Below, one piece after another: positions 33,735-42,198 of a stretch of 64,000 nucleotides of DNA (position 1 is the stretch's first letter; every line of letters begins with the position of its first letter). A program made the position numbers and the translations under genes. The notes beneath the pieces were generated by a model. The model had not been told where the DNA came from, ran no database searches, and was given only the letters and a program-made list of their open reading frames with translations. Source of the stretch: Clostridia bacterium (GTDB lineage Bacteria > Bacillota > Clostridia > Oscillospirales > Acutalibacteraceae); assembly GCA_024404095.1 (NCBI GenBank), contig JAKSQO010000011.1:1-64000 (forward strand). The letters run 5' to 3'.

Positions 33735-34430
33735 TTACTTCTTAAATCCGTCTTTTTCGAGTGCCGGGAGAGTTTTTGCGCCGACATCACCGTCGGGATA
33801 AATACCGTTCTTCTCCTGAAAGACCTTGACAAGGGCTATAAGGTAATCACCGTACAGGTTGCCTTTTGCCTTACCTGCAAGGTAATCAGCAAGCTTGCCG
33901 ACATTGTCCGACTTATCGCCTTTTGTGAAATAACCTCTTGACGGCAAAAAGTCGGACGGTGCGGTGTAGCTGACCTTCTCGGGATCGGTGTAATCGCACT
34001 TGCGCAGGTTGTCCCACGTCATTGATTTTATCTGTGCATCAGTAAGTTCGTTAAGCTTACGAATACCGAGATGAAGATGTATGCCTGTTGCCTTACCTGT
34101 CTTACCTGTGTAGCCGAGCAGAGTGCCTTTCTTCACCGTCTGCCCTGCTTTGACCTTGTAACTGTCAAGGTGGTAGTGAAGCAATGCGAGCTTAACTCTC
34201 GGATAAATTACCCACACGTATAACGCACCGTCAGAAGCCTTATCAGCGGCAAAAACATAGCCGTCTTCAATGGCGTACTGCGGTATCTTTTTGTTGTCTG
34301 TACCGTAGTCTGTACCGCTGTGATATGTAGATGTTGTACCGCCTGATGTGCTGATTGCCTTGCGGTAGCCGAACGGAGAAGTCACATAGTGATTTGCGCC
34401 GTTGAATATAAGTTTTGAAATTGCCGACAT
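33735..34430 (-). CDS. Endolysin: M23 peptidase with C-terminal peptidoglycan-binding region
   Basis: The 231-residue lysin cuts peptidoglycan cross-bridges at the end of the lytic cycle. Residues about 15-125 form a LytM/M23 domain with HSGTDYG (His37, Asp41) and GIHLHLGI (His118, His120) as zinc ligands and catalytic residue. Residues about 165-231 (SRGYFTKGDKSDNVGKLADYL ... DGDVGAKTLPALEKDG) look like a peptidoglycan-binding type 1 domain. No signal peptide, so it needs the holin. Its start follows the holin stop. Confidence 0.9.
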   Translation of the reverse strand: MSAISKLIFNGANHYVTSPFGYRKAISTSGGTTSTYHSGTDYGTDNKKIPQYAIEDGYVFAADKASDGALYVWVIYPRVKLALLHYHLDSYKVKAGQTVKKGTLLGYTGKTGKATGIHLHLGIRKLNELTDAQIKSMTWDNLRKCDYTDPEKVSYTAPSDFLPSRGYFTKGDKSDNVGKLADYLAGKAKGNLYGDYLIALVKVFQEKNGIYPDGDVGAKTLPALEKDGFKK

Positions 34431-34724
34431 TTAAAGCACCTCGTTTCCGTCTTCGTCAATAACTATTGACGTTTCGTTTTCGCCGCAGTACAGGATTTCA
34501 TCTGCTTCCTGTGCTTTGTCTGTAAAGCTGTTGTTCTTCCACCACGACCACACAGAAGCAATGGCGGTGAAGATTGTTGTCAGAATCTCTGCGGTTTTCT
34601 CGGTGTCAATAGTTTTGTCAGACTTGCCGAATAAGACAAGTATCTGTGATACAAGTGCAAGTGCAAGAACGATTGTTCTTACCCACGTCTGCACGGATAC
34701 GCCTTTAAGATTTATTTTTTTCAT
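34431..34724 (-). CDS. Phage holin
   Basis: The 97-residue protein has two hydrophobic segments (TWVRTIVLALALVSQILVLFG and TAEILTTIFTAIASVWSWW) and a WWKNNSFT stretch typical of SPP1-type phage holins, then an acidic tail. It lies directly before the endolysin. Confidence 0.85.
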   Translation of the reverse strand: MKKINLKGVSVQTWVRTIVLALALVSQILVLFGKSDKTIDTEKTAEILTTIFTAIASVWSWWKNNSFTDKAQEADEILYCGENETSIVIDEDGNEVL

Positions 34725-34947
34725 GACTTAATGTCAGCTCCTCTCTTATTTCATCAAGCCTGTGATGGGCTGATTTAACAGCATCCTCAACGTGATACAT
34801 ACGCTCGACGAGATTGTTATGTTTTTCTACCTTTTTCTCAAGCTGCTCAATTCTGTAATTTGACAGCTTATTTGCGGCAAGAATACCGCCGAATGTTCCG
34901 ACAAGAGTTCCTGCAAAGGCGATGACAGCAATAATTATATCGTTCAT
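34705..34947 (-). CDS. XhlA-like membrane/coiled-coil protein of the lysis module
   Basis: The 80-residue product has one N-terminal membrane segment (IIIAVIAFAGTLVGTFGGILAA) and a coiled coil (RIEQLEKKVEKHNNLVERM). It is placed next to the holin, like haemolysin XhlA-type accessory proteins, though with the membrane segment at the other end. It overlaps the holin start. Role in lysis is inferred. Confidence 0.65.
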   Translation of the reverse strand: MNDIIIAVIAFAGTLVGTFGGILAANKLSNYRIEQLEKKVEKHNNLVERMYHVEDAVKSAHHRLDEIREELTLSHEKNKS

Positions 34948-35066
34948 TTAATCACCCCCAGAACAAAAAGGATTTTGTCAAGTGGAATAATAAGGTGTTC
35001 AACCACAAATTCTGCAAGCCCTAAGTCAACAAGGGTCTGACCGAGGATGTTAATAAGTAAGAACAT
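34944..35066 (-). CDS. 40-residue hydrophobic phage protein
   Basis: A short product starting MFLLINILGQTLVDLGLAEF. It overlaps the next start as ATGA at 34944-34947 and has AAGGAA upstream. It sits where XkdX-type small proteins occur in other phages but does not match their sequence. Function unknown. Confidence 0.5.
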   Translation of the reverse strand: MFLLINILGQTLVDLGLAEFVVEHLIIPLDKILFVLGVIK

Positions 35067-35071
35067 AAGAA

Positions 35072-35542
35072 TCAATTCCTTTCCCATCCATAAACATCAG
35101 GTGCCCACACATTATTGTTAACGGTAGACACATAGTGATTGCCGTTGTAGCTAACCTTATCACCAGTCTGATAAGCATCACTTGCCCCGATAGGCTGCGA
35201 CCATTCGGGATATTCTTCTGTCGGGTCACCGATTTTCTTCCATAAAGAAGCGGAAACGTCAGGTGTCCAACCTGCCTGCGAAGTATGCGCCTGCAAGCAT
35301 TTATACAGATTATCTTCATATCTGCGGATGTTGTTGACTGCATACGATACATTTTCAGCCCATTCAGCAAAAATTTCTGTATGTTCAGATGCCGTTACTT
35401 CGTCAATGTTGCCGTTTTCTGCAAGAACAACAAAGGCAATATTTATGACGGCTTTACTTTCCGCTTGTTCTGATTTTGACTTTATAAATTCAGTTTCAAA
35501 ACGTGCTGCAAGATAATCTGCGTTGTTTATCTGTTTAAACAT
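35072..35542 (-). CDS. Tail-module protein with two carbohydrate-binding (ChtBD3/CBM5-like) repeats
   Basis: The 156-residue product has a helical N-terminal part and two related repeats. The first is YEDNLYKCLQAHTSQAGWTPD with SLWKKI, about residues 77-107; the second is YQTGDKVSYNGNHYVSTVNN followed by WAPDVYGWERN, about 121-156. Both have the W/Y pattern of the CBM5/12 family. A role in host-surface binding is inferred. AAAGGGGG precedes ATG 35542. Confidence 0.7.
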   Translation of the reverse strand: MFKQINNADYLAARFETEFIKSKSEQAESKAVINIAFVVLAENGNIDEVTASEHTEIFAEWAENVSYAVNNIRRYEDNLYKCLQAHTSQAGWTPDVSASLWKKIGDPTEEYPEWSQPIGASDAYQTGDKVSYNGNHYVSTVNNNVWAPDVYGWERN

Positions 35543-35557
35543 TTGTGTATCCCCCTT

Positions 35558-36652
35558 TTATGCGATGACACAAGCAGGGACAACGCCGTTAGAATCGCTC
35601 GCACCGCCGCCGTAGAGCACACCCGACGTATTGACACACCAAGCATAAGTGTCGCTGTAAGCCGAACGCAAACACCACGATTTTGCCGTACCGTTTGCGT
35701 CTGTTCTGATTCTGTTTGTATTTGCCGCATTTGTCGCCTGATTCGGGCTATAAAATGCGGGATAGCAGTTGCCGTATTCCTCGTCATCAAGCAGAGTATC
35801 CATTCCCAAGCTGCCGACCTCTGCCTCTGAAAGCAGAAATACTCTGTCGATGATGTCACGACCCGATGTGCGGCTCTTGCGGTATGCGAGGACAGCCTGC
35901 AATTCTTCATCTAATCCGTTCTCTGCGAGCAGTCCGGGATTCTGATTTGCGTATTTGCTGCCGTCCTGATAATAGAAAGCGACGACGGTTGCGCCCTCTG
36001 TCGGTGTCGCAATGAGGTTGAGCGTGCCATTCGAGTAAGTCCAACCCGAATACTGCGGGATAATAACGCCGTTTACCTCTACCTTAACTATCGTTGCCGG
36101 AGCCGCCGTAACGGTAAATGCTGTATCGCCCGTGTAAGTGAATTTCTGATGGGTCGGAATACCTTTGTCGTCGTTGCTGTTAAGCCAACAACGGAGGTCT
36201 GACGCCTCCCAATTAGAAACAGCCGAGCGATCAAACTGATAATCGCCTATACTGTTGCGGAAGGCGAGCGTTACGCTGTGCGCAGGAATTGTATTGCCTG
36301 CCGCATCAACCGTTGTTAATTCATTTCCCTGTGCATCCGTGACTATTTCTCTGTCGATTCCTATGACTTCGAGAAGAAACTGATTCCATCTTGTGCCACC
36401 CGAGCACGCAAAGATAGTTCCGTTCTGTGTGACTGTGCCTGTTGAATCAGAAATTCGCTCTTGCAAATAGTTTTTTGCAAGACCGAGCCGTATAATTCCT
36501 TGCAAAGCCGCAAAAGAATTAAGCGTTGGAAGCTGATACGGTCTTTCTAACTTTGCAATATCGAAAATTCCGTTTGCAATCGCTTTATTAACTGCAAGTA
36601 AATCTGCAAACTGTTCTGCTGTCGGTAAATTTACCATTTCACTTAATGACAT
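35558..36652 (-). CDS. Baseplate/receptor-binding protein with DUF6273-like C-terminal fold
   Basis: The 364-residue protein has a helical N-terminal part, a segment resembling an Ig-like/X2 domain near residues 150-230 (TFTVTAAPATIVKVEV-like, WTYSNGTLNLIATP), and a C-terminal domain (RDIIDRVFLLSEAEVGSLGM, LRSAYSDTYAWCVNTSGVLY, VVPACVIA) typical of DUF6273, related to C-type-lectin-like folds. Ligand binding on the host surface is inferred from this and from its place after the baseplate genes. Confidence 0.65.
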   Translation of the reverse strand: MSLSEMVNLPTAEQFADLLAVNKAIANGIFDIAKLERPYQLPTLNSFAALQGIIRLGLAKNYLQERISDSTGTVTQNGTIFACSGGTRWNQFLLEVIGIDREIVTDAQGNELTTVDAAGNTIPAHSVTLAFRNSIGDYQFDRSAVSNWEASDLRCWLNSNDDKGIPTHQKFTYTGDTAFTVTAAPATIVKVEVNGVIIPQYSGWTYSNGTLNLIATPTEGATVVAFYYQDGSKYANQNPGLLAENGLDEELQAVLAYRKSRTSGRDIIDRVFLLSEAEVGSLGMDTLLDDEEYGNCYPAFYSPNQATNAANTNRIRTDANGTAKSWCLRSAYSDTYAWCVNTSGVLYGGGASDSNGVVPACVIA

Positions 36653-36655
36653 ATT

Positions 36656-37741
36656 TTATTCCTCCATTCTTATAACGGGGTTACCGTCAATAACGGTAAA
36701 CTCAAGATTTGTCGTCACACCGTTTTCTGTGTAGCTGAACGGTACGGAAATGTTGTCTGCTGTGATTTCGCCACCGCCTGTGTCAATCGCCTCGCACAGC
36801 GCTGAAATGCTTTCAAGTGTTGCGAACCACGAACCTGTTAAGATATCAATATCTACATCATACTGATTGCACAGTTCCGCTATTTTGTTGTCCACGTCCT
36901 CCCTGAGGCTGTCGCTGTTGTCATCAATCGACGAAGTGACTATGTTTGCAACGTCAGAAGGCAAGGTCTGAATCAATCTGTTGATGTCTTCCCAGCTTAT
37001 GTTATTTGAATAATCTGTTCCTAAAATGTTGTTTATTGTCGATACAACTTCTGTTTTAAGATTTGTCCACGCTGTGTTAATTCCGCTAATTGCTTCCTTA
37101 GCAGTAACCTCTTCGCCTGTTGTGATTGTTTCTGACAAAGTCTGAAAAAGATTTGACAAAGCCTTGCGTAAATTATTAAGCTCACCACTGTCATAGATTA
37201 TTGTGTGCTCAAAATTTCCTTCATCGTCAATAATTCCATCGTCAGATTCCCTTGCGACACCTATCATGTCTTCAAAGCTTGCATTGCTGAAATCTCCGCC
37301 GATGTTGTAAGTGAACGATTTCCTAAGGACGTTGGTTATTTCAGCTTTTTCTTCTGCTCTCAGCTCGTCACGCAGAGAATCAAGAGGATTGTTGATATCG
37401 TCATTGATTGAATCTGCAAGATAAAATGTAGTCGGGCAAGATTTCCATTTTACCTGTGAACCTTTCAAATACTGAACCATAAGCACAAGCTCAGGCGATG
37501 TCGTTAATTCAACAGGGATTTTGAAGTCAGTACCCTCAAGCGAATAAACATATCTCGCAGGCTCGCCGTTGTATTCATTTTGGAATACAAGCTCGCAATC
37601 AAAGTTTTCTATCCCCTCGCCATTGATTTCAGCAGGGTGAACAAAGTGCAGTATTTCGGCGTTAACTTCCCCCATAATGCCGATTTTATTACTGTCCGCC
37701 ATAAGACAACGGTCGGGGAAAATTCTGATTGTGTTAATCAT
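36656..37741 (-). CDS. Putative baseplate upper protein (BppU-like N-terminus)
   Basis: A 361-residue product (ATG 37741, with GAGGTG upstream). The first 120 residues are beta-rich with an N-terminal pattern like BppU baseplate proteins (ILHFVHPAEINGEGIENFDCELVF), then helical, coiled-coil-like segments, and a small C-terminal beta region. The assignment is by location and pattern. Confidence 0.5.
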   Translation of the reverse strand: MINTIRIFPDRCLMADSNKIGIMGEVNAEILHFVHPAEINGEGIENFDCELVFQNEYNGEPARYVYSLEGTDFKIPVELTTSPELVLMVQYLKGSQVKWKSCPTTFYLADSINDDINNPLDSLRDELRAEEKAEITNVLRKSFTYNIGGDFSNASFEDMIGVARESDDGIIDDEGNFEHTIIYDSGELNNLRKALSNLFQTLSETITTGEEVTAKEAISGINTAWTNLKTEVVSTINNILGTDYSNNISWEDINRLIQTLPSDVANIVTSSIDDNSDSLREDVDNKIAELCNQYDVDIDILTGSWFATLESISALCEAIDTGGGEITADNISVPFSYTENGVTTNLEFTVIDGNPVIRMEE

Positions 37742-38096
37742 CTTCTGACACCTCGATAAAATCCTCAAGGTCAAGAATATCCTGAGCTGAGAGCTTCATA
37801 TCATCGGTCAGCTTCAGCTTATTAACATTCAGCTCAACAGGCAAGCTCAGAAGCTCATTGAATTCTCTGTCGAAGTCAACAGGGTTATGAATGATGTACT
37901 TCTGGCCGTCCTCACTGAGCTTGCCGTACTTTTCACAGAGCTTCACTCTCTGAGGTTCAACAGCTTCAAGCTCAGCATTAACGGCAGACATAATCTTCGC
38001 TATGCCATAGCTCACCTTTACAGGCAATGCCTGTTCTGCAAGCTTCTGCGTTGCAGTATTTGCTTTATAGATATTGTCTATTGTGGTTTTAATCAT
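37734..38096 (-). CDS. DUF1617-like phage protein
   Basis: The 120-residue, mostly helical product (KLAEQALPVKVSYGIAKIMSAVNAEL, LCEKYGKLSEDGQKYII) resembles the small DUF1617 proteins found after tail-fibre genes in Firmicute phages. Function unknown. It overlaps its neighbours slightly. Confidence 0.55.
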   Translation of the reverse strand: MIKTTIDNIYKANTATQKLAEQALPVKVSYGIAKIMSAVNAELEAVEPQRVKLCEKYGKLSEDGQKYIIHNPVDFDREFNELLSLPVELNVNKLKLTDDMKLSAQDILDLEDFIEVSEDD

Positions 38097-41000
38097 GGTT
38101 TATCGCTCCTTCAAGTTGTGATATTCTGGCTTCAGCAGTTCTCAATTTTGTAATCAGTTCTTTTATAGCTTTCCATTCAAGGCAGGCAAGGGACACCATA
38201 TCCACCGTATCAGATTCATCTGATTTCAGAATTTCGGGTATAGTGTCAATGTCGTCAAAACGTACACTTGCAGGCTCAACGCTTTCGGTTGCAGGACAAT
38301 CTGTGACAACCTCCTGAAAGTTACCCTCTTCATCCTCAACAAGCTCTATTGTACTGTGTGCCGCTGTTGAGATTATTGCTGACGGTGACATCTGAACGTC
38401 TGTGCCGTCAAAATAATCAAACACATCCTGTCTGACTATTTCTTCATTTACTGCTGTTACGGTTGTGTATTCGGATGATGTACTGAGAGAAACGCTCGGA
38501 CTTGCCGTTAAATACAGCTTTCCGTACACAGCTACATTGCTCTCAAAGTTTGTTCCGGATCCGACAAAAACTTTATCATAACCGCTGATATACGTGTATC
38601 GTTTCAGAGTTGCATTGTTAATTCCAAAACGGACAACATTGTAAGTTGTATTTCTGAATGTATGCGTTGTTAAGGTTACATACGTACGTAATGTAGTAAG
38701 GTCGCTGTTTATTGTTGCAAGGCTCGCGTCATGTGCTTGCAGTCCGCTGTTAAGAGCCGTAAGAGAGCTCCCGACATTCAAACCGTTAACAGTCAATGAA
38801 CCGCCTATCGTCACGGTACTTGACTGACTTACAGAAACATTTCCGTTCGCATACAGCGTACCGTCAACACCGACATTACCGTTGAACTGTGCCGCCGTGT
38901 TGAATATGTGCCTTTTGCCCGACGGAACATTGTAATAAGCATCTCCTAAGCCTGATGTTGAGCCGATAATCAGATTCCGACCTGTGCTTGACATACCTAT
39001 CAGCGTAGTTGCGGACGATGAACTTCCAATACACAGATAACCGTTGGTTTTCGTCATATATATACAGCTGTTGGCAGGGTTGATTTCAACGCCTATTGTT
39101 CCGGCAGGCTTTTCAAAAGCGATGGTATTGTTTCCCGTCTGTCCGATTCTCGCAGTAAAAGAACCTGCATAATAAAAGTCAATATGACCTGCTTTCAGCC
39201 TTATCTGACTATCTGTATCCTTGCCCGACCATGCTTCACCGTTATGCAAAATTCTGAAATTTGCATCTGAAAAATCTGTCGGACTGCTCGAACCGAAGCC
39301 CATTGCGGCAGGCGACGTTGTTTTCAGACTGGTGTATGTTGTTACACCGTTGTTTGTTATAGCCTTTGCAAGATATGTGTTTGTTATCTCCCATCCGCCG
39401 ATATTTCCCGATTTAGCCGTCATGTCGCCTGCTTTTGTCAGCGTGAAGTTTGTACTTGAAATAGATATTCTGTTTGAATTAAGAGCTATTTCTGACTGCA
39501 CAACACCGTTTTTATCGGTTTTAACGCACAAATCTATGCTTGCGGAAATCAGGTTTTCAACATCACTTTTACTTGTTTTCTGCTGTACCGCCAATGTAAG
39601 ATTTGATGCGGTCTGGTCAATGTAGCTTTTCGCTTCCGCAACAGCAGTTTCCAACTCTTCTGCGGATTCTTTCAGATAGTATTTTGATGATACCGTTGAC
39701 AGAATCTGATTTGCTTTTGTCTCGATTGCGGCGGTATTGCTTGCTATCAAAGTCGCCTGATTATCAACCTTATTTTGTAAGTTTGCTACCGTCATGCTGT
39801 CCGCTTTAAGTGCTATTGCCTGCTGTGTCTGCGTTATGCCTGTATTAAACTCCTGTCTGAGACTTGTAACTGTTCCGGATTGCACATAGTCCGTCAGATA
39901 TGCGCCTATTGATGAATCGAGCAAACCTGCAAAATCGCTGTCCTTAAGATATTCATTCGCAAAGTCGTTGTCGCTTTTATGCCAGTCAGACGGTACTGTG
40001 CTTTCCTCCAGCTGCAAGCTCGAAAGGTAAATTGTTTCTGATGATTGACCACTGTTTTCAAAGATAAAGCGAATATTAAAGCGTGCCGTTTCTCCGCTTC
40101 CTGTTCTGAATGTGTAAACAAAATACTGCCATTCATTTGTAAACACAGGAATATTCTTTGATACTGTGGTAAGTGCCCAGCTTGTATGGAACATACTGCT
40201 TGCTTTCAGTGTTCTCTCGCTGTCTGTTTTCGCCCAGAAAGAGAATGTGTAAACTGTATTCGGTTTTACCTTTTTTACGTTTCCGAGAATCTGACTTCCG
40301 ACAAATATAATACCTAAGCTTGAAGACGTGGAGCTGACACGAAACGCTTTTGCCTCACCCGATGGGAGCGAAACAACGCTCAGTAGCTTTTCTTCGTCTG
40401 ACAGCGTTACAAGCGTGTTGCTGCTGTCATACGGTCTTACTTCCCTGCTCTCAAATCTTGACGAATCAAGAAGCAGATTTCTCGAACCGATTTTGATATT
40501 TTCAACCCTTGATGTCAGCTGTTCGACACCCTGTGCATTTCGGTTTATTTGCGTAACAAGCCCATTTTCCGGGTCTTCGATTGTCTCCTCAAATCCGTCA
40601 ACCGTCTGCTTTATTTGAGCGTACTTGCTGTTTACGTCACCTGTAAATGCTGTTATTTCATTGTTGAGATGGTCAACCTTAAGCGATACCTTATTAACGG
40701 CTTCTTTCACACTACCCGATAACGTCCTTTCCGCCTCGTGTCCGGTCGGAACGTCAGCCTTGAAAGTCGATTTGATTCGGGATGTTGTTGAGATTGAAAG
40801 CACAGTAACGTTTATTGTATTGCCGTTTTTATCGGTAACGCTGATAATGTCGCCGATGTCATATATAAAATCGTCAATCAGCTCCGTTATTTCAAACGGT
40901 ATCATCGTTCTGCCGATTATCTGCGACGGCACACGGCTCACGTCAAGCCACCATACACGGTCGCTGTCAACAATCGGATTATCCTTGATTACCCACTTTA

Positions 41001-41787
41001 TTTCGTTCTCGGGCATTGCTTCGGGATATCTGATTGTATCCTCATAATCCTCATGGCCGAGATAGAGTGAGTTCACAGGTCCGTACTGCTTTTCATATGA
41101 CAGCGATTTATATTTTGTTTTCGGAATCGTCTGACTGACAACAGACGGCTTTTTGAACACAAGCTCGCCGCTGCGGTTTATCATTGCGATACAACCGTTA
41201 AGCTCTGCGATATAACCTATCATCTGCCTGTCGGTGGTAGTTTCGTCAACATTCGGCAGACTGTGAATTGTAAGTCTGCTGAGTGGAATACTGCCGTTCA
41301 GCGTGACACCGTTCCTTACACAAATCTGCTGTGCAAGCCACAGGAGCGTTTTAGACGTGGTAATACCGTCGGGATCGGTGTATTTCCGCTCAAAAAGACG
41401 GGTGCGGTCAGTACCCTTGAAGGATATTGACCGCTTGTTTATGTTCGTTTTTATATCGGTATCCTCAGCCTTGAATATTCCCATCGGTACCCATATAGTT
41501 GTACCGTCAATCACAAGACCTCTGTAAACAGCAATTTCCTTGCCGTTGAGGTTGATCGTGTTGTTACGGTTGTAAATTTCAAATTCGCAGGTCTTTGAGG
41601 GAAATCCGCCGATAAGCTGTGTAGTTGTATGATTGATTTTCGGGTATGTGACAAGATCAGCTTCACCTGTGTATGTGATACCGTCTGTCTCTGTACCGAG
41701 TTCATCCATAACAACTATTTTTGATTTCGGTGTGCGTGTGTAATTTGAATTGATATAATTCAAATATTTACTTCCGGGATTGTACAC
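38089..41787 (-). CDS. Large phage tail/adhesin protein
   Basis: The 1232-residue protein starts at GTG 41787 with GGAGG upstream. Residues 1-370 match the N-terminal structural domain of tail-associated proteins (Siphovirus ReqiPepy6/Gp37-like: IVVMDELGTETDGITYTGEA, VVWWLDVSRVPSQ-like region). Residues about 435-600 form a jelly-roll resembling a carbohydrate-binding module (SRNLLLDSSRFES ... YTFSFWAKTDSERTL ... YLSSLQLEE). Coiled-coil and long beta-rich shaft regions follow. The end, ECLEW-like ACLEWKAIKELITKLRTAEARISQLEG, is a coiled coil typical of fibre C-termini. It probably binds the host and connects to the tail tip. Confidence 0.8.
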   Translation of the reverse strand: MYNPGSKYLNYINSNYTRTPKSKIVVMDELGTETDGITYTGEADLVTYPKINHTTTQLIGGFPSKTCEFEIYNRNNTINLNGKEIAVYRGLVIDGTTIWVPMGIFKAEDTDIKTNINKRSISFKGTDRTRLFERKYTDPDGITTSKTLLWLAQQICVRNGVTLNGSIPLSRLTIHSLPNVDETTTDRQMIGYIAELNGCIAMINRSGELVFKKPSVVSQTIPKTKYKSLSYEKQYGPVNSLYLGHEDYEDTIRYPEAMPENEIKWVIKDNPIVDSDRVWWLDVSRVPSQIIGRTMIPFEITELIDDFIYDIGDIISVTDKNGNTINVTVLSISTTSRIKSTFKADVPTGHEAERTLSGSVKEAVNKVSLKVDHLNNEITAFTGDVNSKYAQIKQTVDGFEETIEDPENGLVTQINRNAQGVEQLTSRVENIKIGSRNLLLDSSRFESREVRPYDSSNTLVTLSDEEKLLSVVSLPSGEAKAFRVSSTSSSLGIIFVGSQILGNVKKVKPNTVYTFSFWAKTDSERTLKASSMFHTSWALTTVSKNIPVFTNEWQYFVYTFRTGSGETARFNIRFIFENSGQSSETIYLSSLQLEESTVPSDWHKSDNDFANEYLKDSDFAGLLDSSIGAYLTDYVQSGTVTSLRQEFNTGITQTQQAIALKADSMTVANLQNKVDNQATLIASNTAAIETKANQILSTVSSKYYLKESAEELETAVAEAKSYIDQTASNLTLAVQQKTSKSDVENLISASIDLCVKTDKNGVVQSEIALNSNRISISSTNFTLTKAGDMTAKSGNIGGWEITNTYLAKAITNNGVTTYTSLKTTSPAAMGFGSSSPTDFSDANFRILHNGEAWSGKDTDSQIRLKAGHIDFYYAGSFTARIGQTGNNTIAFEKPAGTIGVEINPANSCIYMTKTNGYLCIGSSSSATTLIGMSSTGRNLIIGSTSGLGDAYYNVPSGKRHIFNTAAQFNGNVGVDGTLYANGNVSVSQSSTVTIGGSLTVNGLNVGSSLTALNSGLQAHDASLATINSDLTTLRTYVTLTTHTFRNTTYNVVRFGINNATLKRYTYISGYDKVFVGSGTNFESNVAVYGKLYLTASPSVSLSTSSEYTTVTAVNEEIVRQDVFDYFDGTDVQMSPSAIISTAAHSTIELVEDEEGNFQEVVTDCPATESVEPASVRFDDIDTIPEILKSDESDTVDMVSLACLEWKAIKELITKLRTAEARISQLEGAINHD

Positions 41788-41799
41788 CGTCGCACCTCC

Positions 41800-42186
41800 T
41801 TAATTCGGTATAGTCTGAATGAAGCGAAGTTCAAAAGGCTCAACGATGAATTCACCGTTGACGAGTGATTTTGCTTTGATTTCATCAGAAACAGGATACA
41901 TTGTCTTTGTCACTCTGGCACCTGCCCGAAGGTCATAAAAGTTGACCGTGCAGGATGAAAGCTTTCTTACAGCAAGAATTGTTCGAACTGTTGCCTCTGA
42001 TGTTCCCGAAGAAAAAGACAGGGTGATTTTGTCTCTTTCAGGCAAAACCTCCCTGTACATTACGTTTTCATCCGTTGCGCCTGAACCCTCGCCGTCTGTC
42101 TGAGGATAGTCCCATCCCATACCGTCAGCATCAAGAACTGTTGTTTCGTTTATTACTACCTGATATTTACTGTATGTTGTTGGCAT
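41800..42186 (-). CDS. Distal-tail-region protein (DUF6711-like)
   Basis: The 128-residue beta-rich product follows the tape measure, the usual site of the distal tail protein, and resembles the small DUF6711 family (VLDADGMGWDYPQTDGEGSG). GGAGG precedes ATG 42186. The exact role is inferred from order. Confidence 0.6.
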   Translation of the reverse strand: MPTTYSKYQVVINETTVLDADGMGWDYPQTDGEGSGATDENVMYREVLPERDKITLSFSSGTSEATVRTILAVRKLSSCTVNFYDLRAGARVTKTMYPVSDEIKAKSLVNGEFIVEPFELRFIQTIPN

Positions 42187-42198
42187 TGCAAGACCTCC

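Noticed and set aside
33448..33801. The cotJC frame continues open for about 118 more codons into phage DNA.
   Set aside because: It runs antisense to the 44-residue gene, the terminator and the endolysin end, and has no similarity to CotJC; it is a chance chimera.
34705..35066. The small hydrophobic genes before the holin as a second holin.
   Set aside because: The 80-residue protein has a single membrane segment with a coiled coil and the 40-residue one lacks a clear holin pattern; an accessory role is all that can be said.
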